A stretch of 64,000 bases of DNA from assembly GCA_030386875.1 (NCBI GenBank), contig CM059576.1, positions 12,459,058-12,523,057 of the forward strand, read 5' to 3'. Under the pieces are notes generated by a model. The model was not told the origin of the DNA, searched no databases, and worked only from the letters and a program-made list of their open reading frames with translations. Numbering within the stretch: the stretch's first letter is position 1; each line of letters begins with the position of its first letter. This DNA comes from Morinoia aosen. Taxonomy: Eukaryota > Arthropoda > Malacostraca > Amphipoda > Talitridae. The translations under genes and the position numbers were made by a program. Below are positions 11,373-21,903 of this stretch, one piece after another.

Positions 11373-11707
11373 GTAGAGGCATTGAAGCATTTGAAGGCAT
11401 CGAGGCATAGAAGCATGGAGGCATGGAGGTAAAATAGCATGGAGGCACGAAGGCACTGGATCGTGGAGGCATGGAGGCATTGGAGAATGGAGGAAAAAAG
11501 ATGTAAGAACATGGAGGCACAGAGTCATTAGAGAATGGAAGCACGTAGGCATAGACGCATGGAGGCACGGAGGCCTTGGAGCATGGAGGCATGGAAGCAT
11601 TAGGCACGGAGGCATTGGAGCATGGAGGCATGGAGGCATGGAGGCAAGAAGATTTAGAAGCATCGAGGCACGGAGTCTTGCAGCATGAAGGCACGAAGCA
11701 TTGATGC
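11373..11707 (+). repeat. 8-bp minisatellite (GGAGGCAT)n, degenerate
   Basis: Repeats of GGAGGCAT with frequent variants such as GAAGCAT and GGAGGCAC run for about 335 bp. Open frames crossing it on the minus strand encode Met-Pro-Pro-Cys-Leu-His repeats and are by-products of the repeat, not genes. Confidence 0.9.
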
Positions 11708-12740
11708 TTGGTGATGAAAATAGCATTGTTTTCAGCTGATTTGTACTGTCCTCGGTACCTGATAATGCGGGATGTGTTATGGGCATTTTTTGGTGACTTC
11801 TGGTTGGCCCTTTATGCTATTTTATTTTTGTCGGCAGCTTCTGTATGCAACCTCCGAACGCTACCTCCTCAGTTAGCGCCTTTGAATCGACAGTCCAAAC
11901 CCAACAACCAACCACGGCACTTCACTTCACCAGGCTTGCGGATTTCTCTGATACACTATGGATGGTCTCTCTATTTAGTTTTGAAAGGCCGTGTATAACG
12001 ATGGGTGACAACTAATCAGCTTATTTGAGAGGGGAAGCCGGTGAGCACCTGGAGCACACGTATTCTCTAACTGGATCATCGCGTGAGCACATTGACAGAA
12101 GCGGGACCGAGGTGGGTCAGTGTGTCCTGACCGTTCCGCCCGTCACTTTGCTCGCGTCTCTAGACTTCAATATAAATTAGTGGAGCCGGTCTTTTCATCT
12201 GTGAAATAAATTAGTAGTTTATTTTCTTTACTTTGTCAATTGATAGTTTACGTTCCTATTTTCCAAATTGATAGTTTAATTTTGTATTTCACGGTTCTTT
12301 TCTTATATCACAATAGATAGTTTTCCAGGTTTTTCACTTTTATCAAAATGTCGCGACACAGTCGGACCGGTATACGCAGGTGGACATGCACTGGTGCTTG
12401 CCTTGTCCGGTCCGTACTGGCTTCAGGGCGGGTCAGAAGAAGAATCATTCCGCTGCAGTGCGGCGTGTCAGAGAGGGCCCACTTGCCACTTTCTACCTCC
12501 ATGTGGCGATTGTCTTTCTTCAATGAATTATCTCCAGCAGTGTGGTTCGTTCCCCTTCTGCAGTTCGTCGTGACTTTTTTGTTGTTGCGCTGTAGACAGG
12601 ATCTTGGAGCACGCGATCGTGTTCTCTGATGCTCACTGGTGACTCCCCCCAGGTTGTCATCCTTGTGCTCTATTCTCTGCGCTCTCTTGTTTCTGGTGTA
12701 CTTCTTGCTCTGGTTGTTTGCTTGACAAGATATATTCAAC
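11708..12740. other. Non-coding spacer between two minisatellites
   Basis: A GC-richer stretch without a recognised gene. A 93-codon plus-strand frame (12348-12629) begins at ATG near MSRHSRTGIRRW but shows no domain. ATAAATTAG-type signals occur near 12170-12220, so an LTR-like origin is possible but unsupported. Confidence 0.4.
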
Positions 12741-13909
12741 TGATTTAGCCTAAACTGATTTTGCCAAAACTGATTTCGTCTGACCTGATTTTGCCAAAAC
12801 TGATTTTGCCTAAACGAATTTAGCCTCGACTGATTTTGCCTGAACCGATTTTGCCTGAACCGATTTTGCCTTGACTGATTTTGCCTAAACTGATTTTGCC
12901 TAAACTGATTTTGCCTAAACTGATTTTGCTTAACCTGATTTTGCTTAAACAAATTTTGCCTTGACTGGTTTTGCCTAACCTGATTTTGCCTAAACAAATT
13001 TTGCCTTGACTGATTTTGACTAAACTTATTTTGAAAAACTGATTTTGCCTTGACTGATTTTGCCTAAACTGATTTCGCCTAAACTGATTTTGCCTTGACT
13101 GATTTTGCCTAAACTGATTTCGCCTAAACTGATTTTGCCTAGACTGATTTTGCCTAACCTGATTTGCTTAAACTGATTTTGCATTGACTGATTTTGCCTA
13201 AACTGATTTAGCCTGAATATTTTGCCTTGACTGATTTTGCCTAAACTTATTTTGCCAAAACTGATTTTGCCTTGACTGATTTTGCCTTGACTGATTTTGC
13301 CTAAACGAATTTTTGCCTAAACGAATTTTTGCCTAAACGAATTTTTGCCTAAACGAATTTTTGCCTAGACTGATTTTGCCTAAAATGATTTTGCCTAAAA
13401 TGATTTTGCCTAAACTGATTTTGCCTAAACTGATTTTGCCTCTACTGATTTTGCCTTGACTGATTTTACTTAAACTGATTTTGGCTAAACGAATTTTGCC
13501 TTGACTGATTTTGCCTAAACTGATTTTGCCAAAACTGATTTTACCTAAACTGATTTGGCCTAAACGAATTTTGCCCTGACTGATTTTGCCTGAATTGATT
13601 TTGCCTAAACTAATTTTGCCTGAACTGATTTGGCCTGAACTGATTTTGCCTCAACTGAAAATTTCTGAACTGATTTTGCCTAAACTAATTTTGCCTAAAC
13701 TAATTTTGTCTGACCTGATTTTGCCTAAACTGTATTTGCCTAAACGAATTTAGCCTAAACGAATTTTGCCTTGACTGATTTTGCCTGAACCGATTTTGCC
13801 TTGACTGATTTTGCCTAAACTGATTTTGCCTAAACTGATTTTGCCTAACCTGATTTTGCTTAAACAAATTTTGCCTTGACTGATTTTGCCCAAACTGATT
13901 TTACCTAGT
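12741..13909 (+). repeat. 15-bp minisatellite (TGATTTTGCCTAAAC)n, about 78 copies
   Basis: The 15-bp unit varies mainly at the last positions (CTAAAC, CTTGAC, CTGAAC) and in the TGATT/CGAATT part. Because 15 is a multiple of 3, the minus strand shows a long Gln/Asn/Phe/Arg repeat frame of period five (RQNQF type); this is a by-product of the period. Blocks of the same variant recur, as expected from local slippage or unequal exchange. Confidence 0.95.
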
Positions 13910-14002
13910 CCCGATTCGGGCTGTACTTGACGTGTTGTTGCTTTTCATTGGTGTTAAATATCGAGTGTTTCTGTACACAGCCGCTAAACGTCGGACCTAG
14001 GT

Positions 14003-14221
14003 TTGTTAAACAAGTTGCGAGGTACCTGGTGGGCACAGGTTACCAAGCTCCATGATAAGGTGCAAACAGAGATTGATTCGATGAATCAAATGACTCGCCT
14101 AACTTGTTTAGCCAAAATTGAGAAATTGGTTGTCGATTATGGTAATTTTAAGGAGGAAATTAAAAGCGAACAATCAACAGCAGATGTATTGGAGAGTCAA
14201 CACGACAACGTTGTTCACTGA
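14003..14221 (+). pseudogene. BEL/Pao-like Gag N-terminal fragment
   Basis: A 72-residue frame beginning MLNKLRGTWWAQVTKLHDKV and rich in Lys, Glu and Gln. The segment KLRGTW..QVTKLHDKVQTEI resembles the start of BEL/Pao retrotransposon polyproteins, where a Lys/Arg-rich RG-x-x-T-x-L segment precedes a helical region. The frame stops abruptly and no protease or RT follows, so it would be a remnant. It lies just after the 15-bp minisatellite and about 500 bp before an LTR-like stretch. The family call rests on a short segment and could be wrong; an unrelated helical exon is the alternative. Confidence 0.4.
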
Positions 14222-15290
14222 CGTAGGTTACCGTTTAGAGACTATTTAAGTTAACTTGTTCAATGAAAGGATCGACGCATCCTGGAATGAAAAGACAAGG
14301 AAACGAAGTACAATCCACCAAGCTAATAAAAAGTTACTATGTTTCAGTTATAGGCACGTTGCTTTGTTCAAGAACAGGAATCTCCCTCTGCTCACCCATA
14401 AGATAACGAAGGCTTATACACAAGATAACCAGTCGACACGCCCAGTCGAAACCAGTCGAAAGCTACCAAGCGCCACCTAAGAAGTAGAGATGCGCAGCGT
14501 ATTCTTATCGGAACAATATTCAGATTCATTGTTACATGCAGTCTACTGAGACACTTCAATATTCAGTATTCGAATAATTACAGAAAGGTATAACAATTTG
14601 ATGAATAAAATCGTACATTACAAAAGCCTATACTTTACATACATATTTGTCGCCTTCAAAAGGGACCACAAACAAGAGCCTCTGCGAAGCTTTTATAAAA
14701 AGGAAAATAGAGTAAGGAATAGTTCCACTCTATTATACCAAGTAGAAGGTTAATTTGTTAGGAATCATGCGAAATATGCATGGCTTAATTTTAATTAGTT
14801 AGTTCAAGGACATCGCCTCGGTTAAGTTTAAATTAGCTCTGCTTTCATGCAGCCAAGACATGACGTCCAATTTTAAGGTTAAATTCTGCGTATCGCAGCC
14901 GATAAGGTAATCTGCCACACGGGCAGCCAGAGGGTCACGTTCAACTCCTCTACTTATAGTTTTAGTTTCATTAATTCGAGTTTAATATGAAAGATTAAAA
15001 CCGGCGTTAATATCTCAAAGTAGTGATTACCCTAGATTAGGGTAATTTATGTAATTTTATGCACCAGTTTCAAACAGTGAACTGCTATGTTGAGGCTGTT
15101 GATATACATTTGAAGTAGAAATAGTCTTGAATCTAGGGTAGAGTTCAAGATGGTGCTGGTGGCCCGGCAGTTTGTTATTCGTTCGTTATTCGACACTGAC
15201 TGTTGCAAACGTGTTCAAACTGCGTTGGCGAATCGTATTGTCATTAGTTCTCGAATAAAGTATGATTTTAGTCGTCTCATATTCTATTTG
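14222..15290 (+). other. Possible LTR-like sequence after the BEL/Pao-like fragment
   Basis: From about 14756 the sequence starts TGTTAGGAATCATGCG and runs through a GC-richer block (around AAGATGGTGCTGGTGGCCCG near 15150) to AATAAAG at 15253-15259. A TGTTAG start and a late poly(A) signal are typical of LTRs, but no matching copy or clear end was found. 14222-14755 holds no recognised gene. Confidence 0.3.
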
Positions 15291-16860
15291 CTTCATTTTA
15301 TTGATTCTGTTTCAATAAATGTATTATAATACAGGACAAATGTACTATTTAAATTCGCGAAGCTTCTTATAACATCATTGAGCCCTAGGCTATATGAATT
15401 ATCCATGAAAATATTCAATACCATAAACAATATGAGTGTTTTTTGATAAAGTGGGAATTTCTGGAAAGCGTTCCCTATCAGTGCATTCGTATTTTCAAAA
15501 ATAGGCATATTCGTAGTTACACTCTCCATCGAAGGTTTCTAATTAAACCTATAGGTAGTACAAGGTGTATAAAGTTTTTCGATAAACTGTGGGTAGTATA
15601 TAAGCAAAAAAGATTGAACGGCGAACCGGAGTGCCCCTTTATAACCCTATGTAGCCAGAAAATGCTCTCAGAAGTACAATATCTTCAATGGCTCATGGAA
15701 AACACAGAAATTGTTTCCATATCTCATAGCTCTTTCCAATGTGAATAAAATGAATTAAGTACTATTTTCTCCAATGAATGGAATTTTTAAGACCAGCTTT
15801 AGGAGCTTTATATACACTTATTACGCAATCACGCTGGAGCTTCAATGCTACCAAATTTGTAATATATAGAGCGTTACCAGATACAAATAGCCCTTAAGCC
15901 TTAAATATAGTCTAGTGGATTGCCATCTTTAAATCATTCGTGGCGCTCTCCGATGCTACACGTCATGTTGAACTGTCATGGATTTTGAGACGTGTTTTCA
16001 GAGTATAATCGAAGAGATGGCCTTTTCTGCAAAAATATATCTAAGATACACAGTTTCTCTCTTAAATCATTGCTGTTCCAGCGAAAATTTCTGATTGGGC
16101 CTCACTTAATGTTGTCACAAAGAGAACCTGTAGTATCACTCTAATTTCACTCTCTACTAGTCTGTAATATGCATTTTTCATGCCTTTTTTATTGATTAGT
16201 CGTGAAATTCTTTTCCTTTTCTCATTATGTCACCCAATCGGCTATTTTTTTTTAATTAACAACGCATTTCTGACGCAACTACGTCAGTTGTTGTACTCTA
16301 GCTGAGCGGGGTTTAAAGGTTGACCCTTGCTGGAGGAGGCACGATCGAAATGTTGCCCTGAATACCACATAGGATTGAATAGTGATCTTGGGCATTGCGT
16401 CGTAAAAACTTCTGGTATATCTCATGTTAATGTTTATATATAACAAGCAGAAGATATTTAGAGAAGAAAGACATTCATGTTCTGTCATACATACGATACA
16501 CTGCATACAAATGCTGTAACTGTAAATTTGTCCCATTCTCATTTCAACATCGACGTGTTCAGATGAAAGTAATACCAGGTACTTAAATGGTGTAAAATTT
16601 CACTGAAAAGTTGCTGTTCAAATGTGAGTAAACATCTGATGTTGCCTTAATTGTATCGAAAATTGGTATTCCTATTCATCGAGCATATTCCAAATCTTGC
16701 CATTGGGTAAGAAACGAACGCGTGCGTAAATTTTAAATATGATTAGCTTCAATGAATCCATTTAAGTGAACTTGATTATCATGTCATATTATTTCGATGT
16801 TTATTTCAAGGTTACTCTGACATAAAGAATAACTTTACACTAGCTACGTTTTATATACAT
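15291..16860. other. Non-coding, nothing recognised
   Basis: AT-rich sequence. The longest frame (15443-15748 plus, 101 codons from a non-ATG start) has no recognisable motif. No repeat of note was seen. Confidence 0.45.
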
Positions 16861-16974
16861 ATATATCATCAAGCGCGAAGTCCCGGGGCACCTGGAAATG
16901 TATCCAGAAAGAGTTCATCCGCCTCCTTGGTGCATAAATAGGCGGATGAACATAAATAGGCGGATGAAGAAGTG

Positions 16975-17082
16975 CAAGCGCGGCACGTTACCCACTGCGC
17001 CACCGTCTGCAGACGGTGGCACAGTGCGTAGCGTGCCCCGTGCACTTCTAGGTCCCCGGGTTCGAGTCCTCGTCGGGCCCCC
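16975..17082 (+). repeat. tRNA-like SINE head within a long hairpin
   Basis: The stretch contains a B-box-like GGTTCGAGTCC (about 17058-17068) preceded by an A-box-like TGGCACAGTGCG (about 17014-17025), spaced as in a tRNA. A D-arm-like GGCAC...GTGCC can fold. The acceptor and T stems do not pair properly, so it is not a working tRNA gene. Immediately 5' the DNA folds back: AGAAGTGCA...GCACG...GCCACCGTCTG mirrors CAGACGGTGGC...CGTGC...TGCACTTCT, with an exact 22-bp palindrome at its centre. A direct repeat ATAAATAGGCGGATGAA lies just upstream. Confidence 0.45.
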
Positions 17083-17443
17083 CTGAGAATATATATATAT
17101 CATTTTACAACATCTCACGCAATCTTTAACTGGTACTACATACGGATGGAACTTGAATTAGCAATACATGTAAAAACGCGGTAAATAGAAGTACATTGCT
17201 CAATTAAAGAAAAAAATGCCAGTTTACATACCTTCGTAATGCAGGAAGAAAACGTCCTGCATGTTAAAAATTTATCAAATTTGAAGTTTACAACGAAAAA
17301 CTAATTTGTTTGATCTTCATAACTTACATGCTGCATGCGTATGTTAACACATGCATACTATACATATATTCTTGAAATATCCATGTACTCTCAAATTGGC
17401 TTCCTGACAAATCTTGGACTACCGAATTTTTCTCCACCAATAT

Positions 17444-17630
17444 CGACCTAAACATGCCAAAATCAACGTTGTTCCCACCAACCATAAACAACCAATATTT
17501 CCTTCTCTTATATCGACCTAAATTTACCAAAATCATCGTTGTTCTCACAAACCATAAACAACCAATATTTCCTCCACCGAAATAGACCAAAATATGCCAA
17601 AAGCAACGTTGAGTATTGGTCGGCATCTCG
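17444..17630 (+). repeat. 70-bp tandem repeat, about 2.5 copies
   Basis: Units start at 17444, 17514 and 17584 with CGACCTAAA-type sequence and share the block AACCATAAACAACCAATATT. The third copy is partial. Confidence 0.8.
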
Positions 17631-17639
17631 ACCATAATG

Positions 17640-18669
17640 TTTTCATAACCATAATCGACCTTAACTTCTCATACTCTACTATATTCTGCTATAAGCACAA
17701 CCATAATTTCCGACTGGGCAGTTCTATAACGTTCGCAATTATCTGAGCTGGTCGGCATCAATAAGAATGAGTTCACTCCACTGAATGGGCGGATGATTCA
17801 ATACAATTCACTACGAGGATAAAAAGACAGATTTTACCTCTATACAGTATATTAGAAGACAGAGCCGTGCAATAAAGAAGGGCGCGTAGAATCAACAAAT
17901 CATTCATGGGGATCTGAGAATAACACTAAAGATATAATGTAGCGCTAGTATTATAACTTCTAGTTGAACTAAAAAGAAGCAAAATTAATCACTTTGATAA
18001 AAAAATGTTGAATAACCTCATCATTTTACTATTTCACCGAATCTTTTCATATTAACAAATAGATTAGAATCTCAGTTATACGATGTACAAAACATAATAA
18101 TGAATTTTTGGCCTCTGTTTTACAAATAAAAAGAACGAGTTTACTTTCGTCCTACTGTGGTCTTCTAGCAAGATATAAAACTTAAAATACTCATGTCATA
18201 AGCCTCCTTCGTTTAGACTTTAGATAATCTCGGATGGTGACATAGCTGAAGTAACTATTGTGTATAATTATTACGTGAACAATTTCATCGATACTGTTGC
18301 TTAATAACTGAAACTCTAAATCGTCGATGTTTCAAATCTGCACGCATTAACAATGACATTTTGATGACGATGATAAACATGGAGTAATATTTTTGAACAC
18401 GGTGTATTCAAGAGCGAAAAGAATTATTTCGGTGCGAGTTGACTCAGCATCAATAAATTCATAAATTTAAATTTCTTTTCTACTCGATCAGACGTACAAA
18501 TCTCTCACACGTCTTGTTCACATGAACAGCTCTGGCAAAATCATTTCTTTTAGCTAAGATCAAAGATAAACAGTATATATGAAATAGGTAACCTGTTTTC
18601 TCATAGCAATCGGAATCACGTGCTTGCAGTTGAGAGAACAGAAGCTGAACAGGAGTTGAGAGAACAGTC
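17640..18669. other. Region downstream of the TRPA-like gene, nothing recognised
   Basis: This should contain the 3' untranslated region of the channel gene on the minus strand. I see no clear AATAAA close to the stop on that strand and no other gene. Confidence 0.45.
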
Positions 18670-19407
18670 TCATTGAGAGCTGCTCACATTCAGCCTATCG
18701 AAAATCGCTTTCATTTTCTGCCTCATCTCGGACACTTGGGCGGCTAGTTTCTCATCACTCTCTGTCTCCTTCTGCCCGCTGGATGCGAGCATGTCGGAGC
18801 TAACGAAGAGCGACAACAGCTCTTTCTTCGAAGCGATGCTTCGAGACCTGGCGTGGCGGCGGCGTAGTGCGGGAAAGCACTGGTCAATGTGGAGGTGGAT
18901 GTGGAGGTAGGCGAGGCTGCGATCCAAGTCGTTTTCCTTTCGAAGTTCGAAAAGCCGCTCAGTTGGCTGGCCGATGGCAAAGTTTAGTACGAGGCCGCCT
19001 ATGCCAATAGTAAAAACTACGAACAAGAAGTTCGATAGCAACGGGTAAGCCACTGAATTGTCATTGTTAACGAAAGTGTCACTGTAGCCCAAATCGCCGA
19101 GCATCAGGGTTAAAATCTTGATCAGGGAATATGGTATGGTCGCAAACGCCACGTTGTCCATTAGAAGAAAATGGAACGACAAGGAAAAGGTTAATAGGAA
19201 TAAAATAAGGGGTAAAACAGCCAATACATAGCGTCCCAGCAACCTCGGGGTGACGGGTATGAATCCAGAGAAACGGGGAATTGTGTTAAGCATGACGACC
19301 ATGTGGATACACGCCAGCAGCACGGCCGCCACCTCCACTTGCCAAATGATGATCTGGAGAGCAGAATTCGTAATCAAACCAATGGATATTACACAGACAG
19401 CCAATGA
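18670..19407 (-). CDS. TRPA-type cation channel, last coding exon (S3-S6 region and C-terminus)
   Basis: The exon carries 245 codons and a TGA. TRPA proteins are plasma-membrane cation channels that in arthropods sense heat, irritants or mechanical stimuli (painless, pyrexia, TRPA1 relatives). Visible are a hydrophobic segment (SLAVCVISIGLITNSALQI), WQVEVAAVLLACIHMVVML followed by PRFSGFI (typical S4 W-Q-x-x-A and R-F pattern), S5 (YVLAVLPLILFLLTFSLSF), a pore loop ending LMLGDLGYSDTF, where the GDL filter resembles the TRPA G-D/E-x, and S6 (FVVFTIGIGGLVLNFAIGQ) followed by a helical RLFELRKEND tail. The C-terminus has Arg-rich and Ser/Lys/Glu-rich parts, ending in a predicted coiled stretch. 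The acceptor is TTCTTGTTAG just before 19407; an in-frame TAG excludes a longer exon. Which TRPA subfamily it belongs to is not settled. Confidence 0.82.
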   Translation of the reverse strand, partial: SLAVCVISIGLITNSALQIIIWQVEVAAVLLACIHMVVMLNTIPRFSGFIPVTPRLLGRYVLAVLPLILFLLTFSLSFHFLLMDNVAFATIPYSLIKILTLMLGDLGYSDTFVNNDNSVAYPLLSNFLFVVFTIGIGGLVLNFAIGQPTERLFELRKENDLDRSLAYLHIHLHIDQCFPALRRRHARSRSIASKKELLSLFVSSDMLASSGQKETESDEKLAAQVSEMRQKMKAIFDRLNVSSSQ

Positions 19408-20020
19408 CTAACAAGAACCTGAGTTTCTTTGTATAATTATGTGTTCAGAATCACGGTCTCTCTAGATCCAATGCGAATTTAAGCACAGTGATGAAGCACC
19501 AAACTTCCCCTCCTCTCCTCGTCCGAAGCAAGTACCTACTCTTGTGTCAGAAAAAGCTTTAATCAAATTTAAAGATTGATTCAGTTTTTGACGTGGAAAA
19601 GCTAACGATCTAAGTGCTCCTCTCGTCTGCTGTATCCATTATTTTCATCTTTACTGCTCTTGAAGATTTTATACATTTTTTTACAAACCAAAAAGAGCAC
19701 CTTAGAACATAGTTTTTGAAGTGTCAAATTAATCAGCAGAATTTAGGAGCCCTCTCAAGTCTCAACTCAGTCAATGAGTCTGCGCGTGGATCTGCCCTAG
19801 ACTACGCGGTAATTACTCGATTAAGCCTATTTTCTCAACACAATCTTGTGCATTAGTTCATCAAAAGTTTGTGGATTGAAGAAATTGAACCTAGTTATTA
19901 CCAAAGAGTGTCAGGAAGAAGGCGATTCGTACTGAACTAAATTGCTCTGCTCCAGCGAGGTTTAAGTTTTTGCTTTCAGAACGGCCAAATGAAATAGGCA
20001 TGCGTAAGTGGTTCACTTGC
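19408..20020 (-). other. TRPA-like gene intron with GC donor
   Basis: On the minus strand the upstream exon ends AGAG and the intron begins GCAAGT, an exact match to the GC-AG donor consensus, and ends TTCTTGTTAG. The GT four bases inside would put the next exon out of frame, so the GC donor is favoured. Length 613 bp, AT-rich, no gene inside. Confidence 0.6.
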
Positions 20021-20137
20021 CTCTCTGCAGCCCAAGGCGAAGTCACACAGCGTGAAGCCGAGAAGCAGAGTCGCCAGCGATGGAATGCGAATGTACACTC
20101 TGCTGAAGCGGTGGAGGTCATGGAAGTGTAGCGATGT
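20021..20137 (-). CDS. TRPA-type channel, internal exon (S2-S3 loop and membrane segment)
   Basis: A 117-bp exon of 39 complete codons. It begins TSLHFHDLHRFSRVYIRIPS and contains the hydrophobic stretch SLATLLLGFTLCDFALG, which would be a membrane helix. The acceptor TTGTTTTCCAG is strong, the frame is phase 0 on both sides, and it joins without shift to the exons at 21003-21175 and 18670-19407. GC content is clearly higher than in the flanking introns. The assignment depends on its neighbours, since the exon alone is too short to place. Confidence 0.65.
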
Positions 20138-21002
20138 CTGGAAAACAATTTTAAACAATTTATTTACCATAAACCATACAGAAGTAGGTTGTTAATTAAG
20201 TCTAGTACAATGGTCAAATTTTAGTATCTACTTGTGGGTCCGAATAAGTTCAGCGACTTCTAGAGCATCCTACCACCAACGTTATTCTACGATATGCAAT
20301 AATGTTTAAACCCAATTCACTTATCCCAGTTACGCATTAGACAAATCAATGAAATACGTTACTCGATATGCGATGCTTCATGGTAAAAAATAGTTTTATA
20401 TGGTTTAGATGTTAATAGTATATTCTGTGAATGATTTAAGAACAGACTGAAGACCATCGACATTAACCAAGGCAAATAATGCCTTCAGGGTCAGTTATGT
20501 AGGTGACAAGATTTGGCTTGGTGATTTAAAGAGAAAATGATGCCGTACCTGAGCTTTTATGATTTTAGCCGACCAAGTATAGCCTTTGCAAGGGACGACC
20601 AAAATTGCATATACTCATGCAAAAAATTAGATGGGATTGCATCAGAGCGTGTAGATATGAATGTCATTATGTCCGCCAGAGCGCTGAAATAGTCCTCTCG
20701 TATCGAGCTCAGACGGTTCACGGAAACATGAAGTGTGTTGGTTAGCGAGGTCTAGTGAAGGAGGCTGTAATCCCATAAGTAACTTCTAGGTCCTCAACAT
20801 TACCAATACCGGTACTGAAGCGAATGCTCACGTTATATAGTTCGTAGTACATTATTCGGTTTAATTGCTTTAGGAACTTTTTATACCCCTTAAATAATTT
20901 CCATTCCGTAAAGCTTACATCAAAATCACTGAAAGTGTAGAAATCAATTTCCATAAACATTACCCGGCAGAAGAAAAGAGACTACGCTTTAAATAAATAT
21001 AC
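20138..21002 (-). other. TRPA-like gene intron
   Basis: GT (21002-21001) to AG (20139-20138), 865 bp. A 72-codon frame inside (20742-20960 minus) lacks membrane or channel features, and I treat it as intronic. Confidence 0.55.
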
Positions 21003-21175
21003 GTGTCTTAGGAATACGAGTTCGAGAGCCACGTGGAGAAGCACCAAGAGCAGTACGACAGCTTCCATGGCGATGACGTACGAAGATTTCTCTTCCAGGT
21101 GATAGACGGCACACATGGTCCTGTTCCAGGCAGCTGAGCCAATTTCCAGGGGTTCGTTTTCCGATGCATGTGAAT
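21003..21175 (-). CDS. TRPA-type channel, internal exon (S2 region)
   Basis: A 173-bp exon with two leading bases and 57 whole codons. It encodes a short acidic stretch (SENEPLEIGSAAWNRTM) and then HLEEKSSYVIAMEAVVLLL followed by LLHVALELVFLRH, a membrane helix with the Glu/Leu-rich pattern seen in TRPA S2. The acceptor is a long pyrimidine tract ending TTTCTTTGTGAG, and the donor is CAC|GTATAT. It joins in phase 0 to the next exon. The S1 segment and the ankyrin repeats that precede the membrane part in this family should lie at higher coordinates; none was recognised up to the minisatellite at 21904 or beyond. Confidence 0.7.
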
Positions 21176-21903
21176 CTCACAAAGAAAAATAAAAAGTATG
21201 GTAATAATAGTAATGGTAATAATATCAATAAAGAATTTGGTTTTTTCTATTATTATAAATGCACTCTCAAAGAAGATCGATAATTATGAATGACCATCTA
21301 CGATTTTCTGAAATCATTCTGCTTTCCCGTAAACAATGATTAACTCATCATTGATTACTATTTAACAGTGAATAAGTGATCATGAATCATTATTTATGAA
21401 CAGTTGTCAGAATTAGAATAGAAAGCTACAACGTGTGCTGTAATGAGCAACAAACGTACATATTTCCTATTGTTGCTAACCAATGTTCGTATTCGTTCGT
21501 GTTCGCAAACATATAGCAAGAGTATTTGTTAGCCACCAATACTTTCTCTTCTGTTTTGCTTTCTCTATATATATTCATTTCATACGCAAAGGTTCATTCA
21601 TTTTGTCCGACGGAAATTACGATGAACATCAACAAAAAATAACTAGTCAACCAGACCATATTTTGATGACAACTTCAGAAGTTCGAATGAGTTTTGAGAA
21701 AACGTATACGACATGAATCATGATATATGTACGACATCCCAATACTGCACATGTACTCTTGTTTCGTGTGTACTATGTATGTTTTTTCGATGGTACTAAA
21801 TATTTTATTTCATGAAAATCAGCAACTACGAGAGGTCTCTTACCAACTTTTGGTCAGTTCTACTGTAGTCGATGATTTAGGCTGTTGAAGACATCACTCT
21901 CGA
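21176..21903. other. Intron or spacer, nothing recognised
   Basis: AT-rich. A short plus-strand frame (21483-21716) has no domain. It is probably intron of the TRPA-like gene. Confidence 0.45.

Noticed and set aside
12308..12997. 229-codon frame with QN-rich repeats, prion-like at first sight
   Set aside because: It is the 15-bp minisatellite read in one frame. The non-repeat end has no recognised sequence.
20742..20960. Extra exon of the TRPA-like gene inside the first intron
   Set aside because: The frame lacks membrane character, and the flanking exons already join in phase without it.
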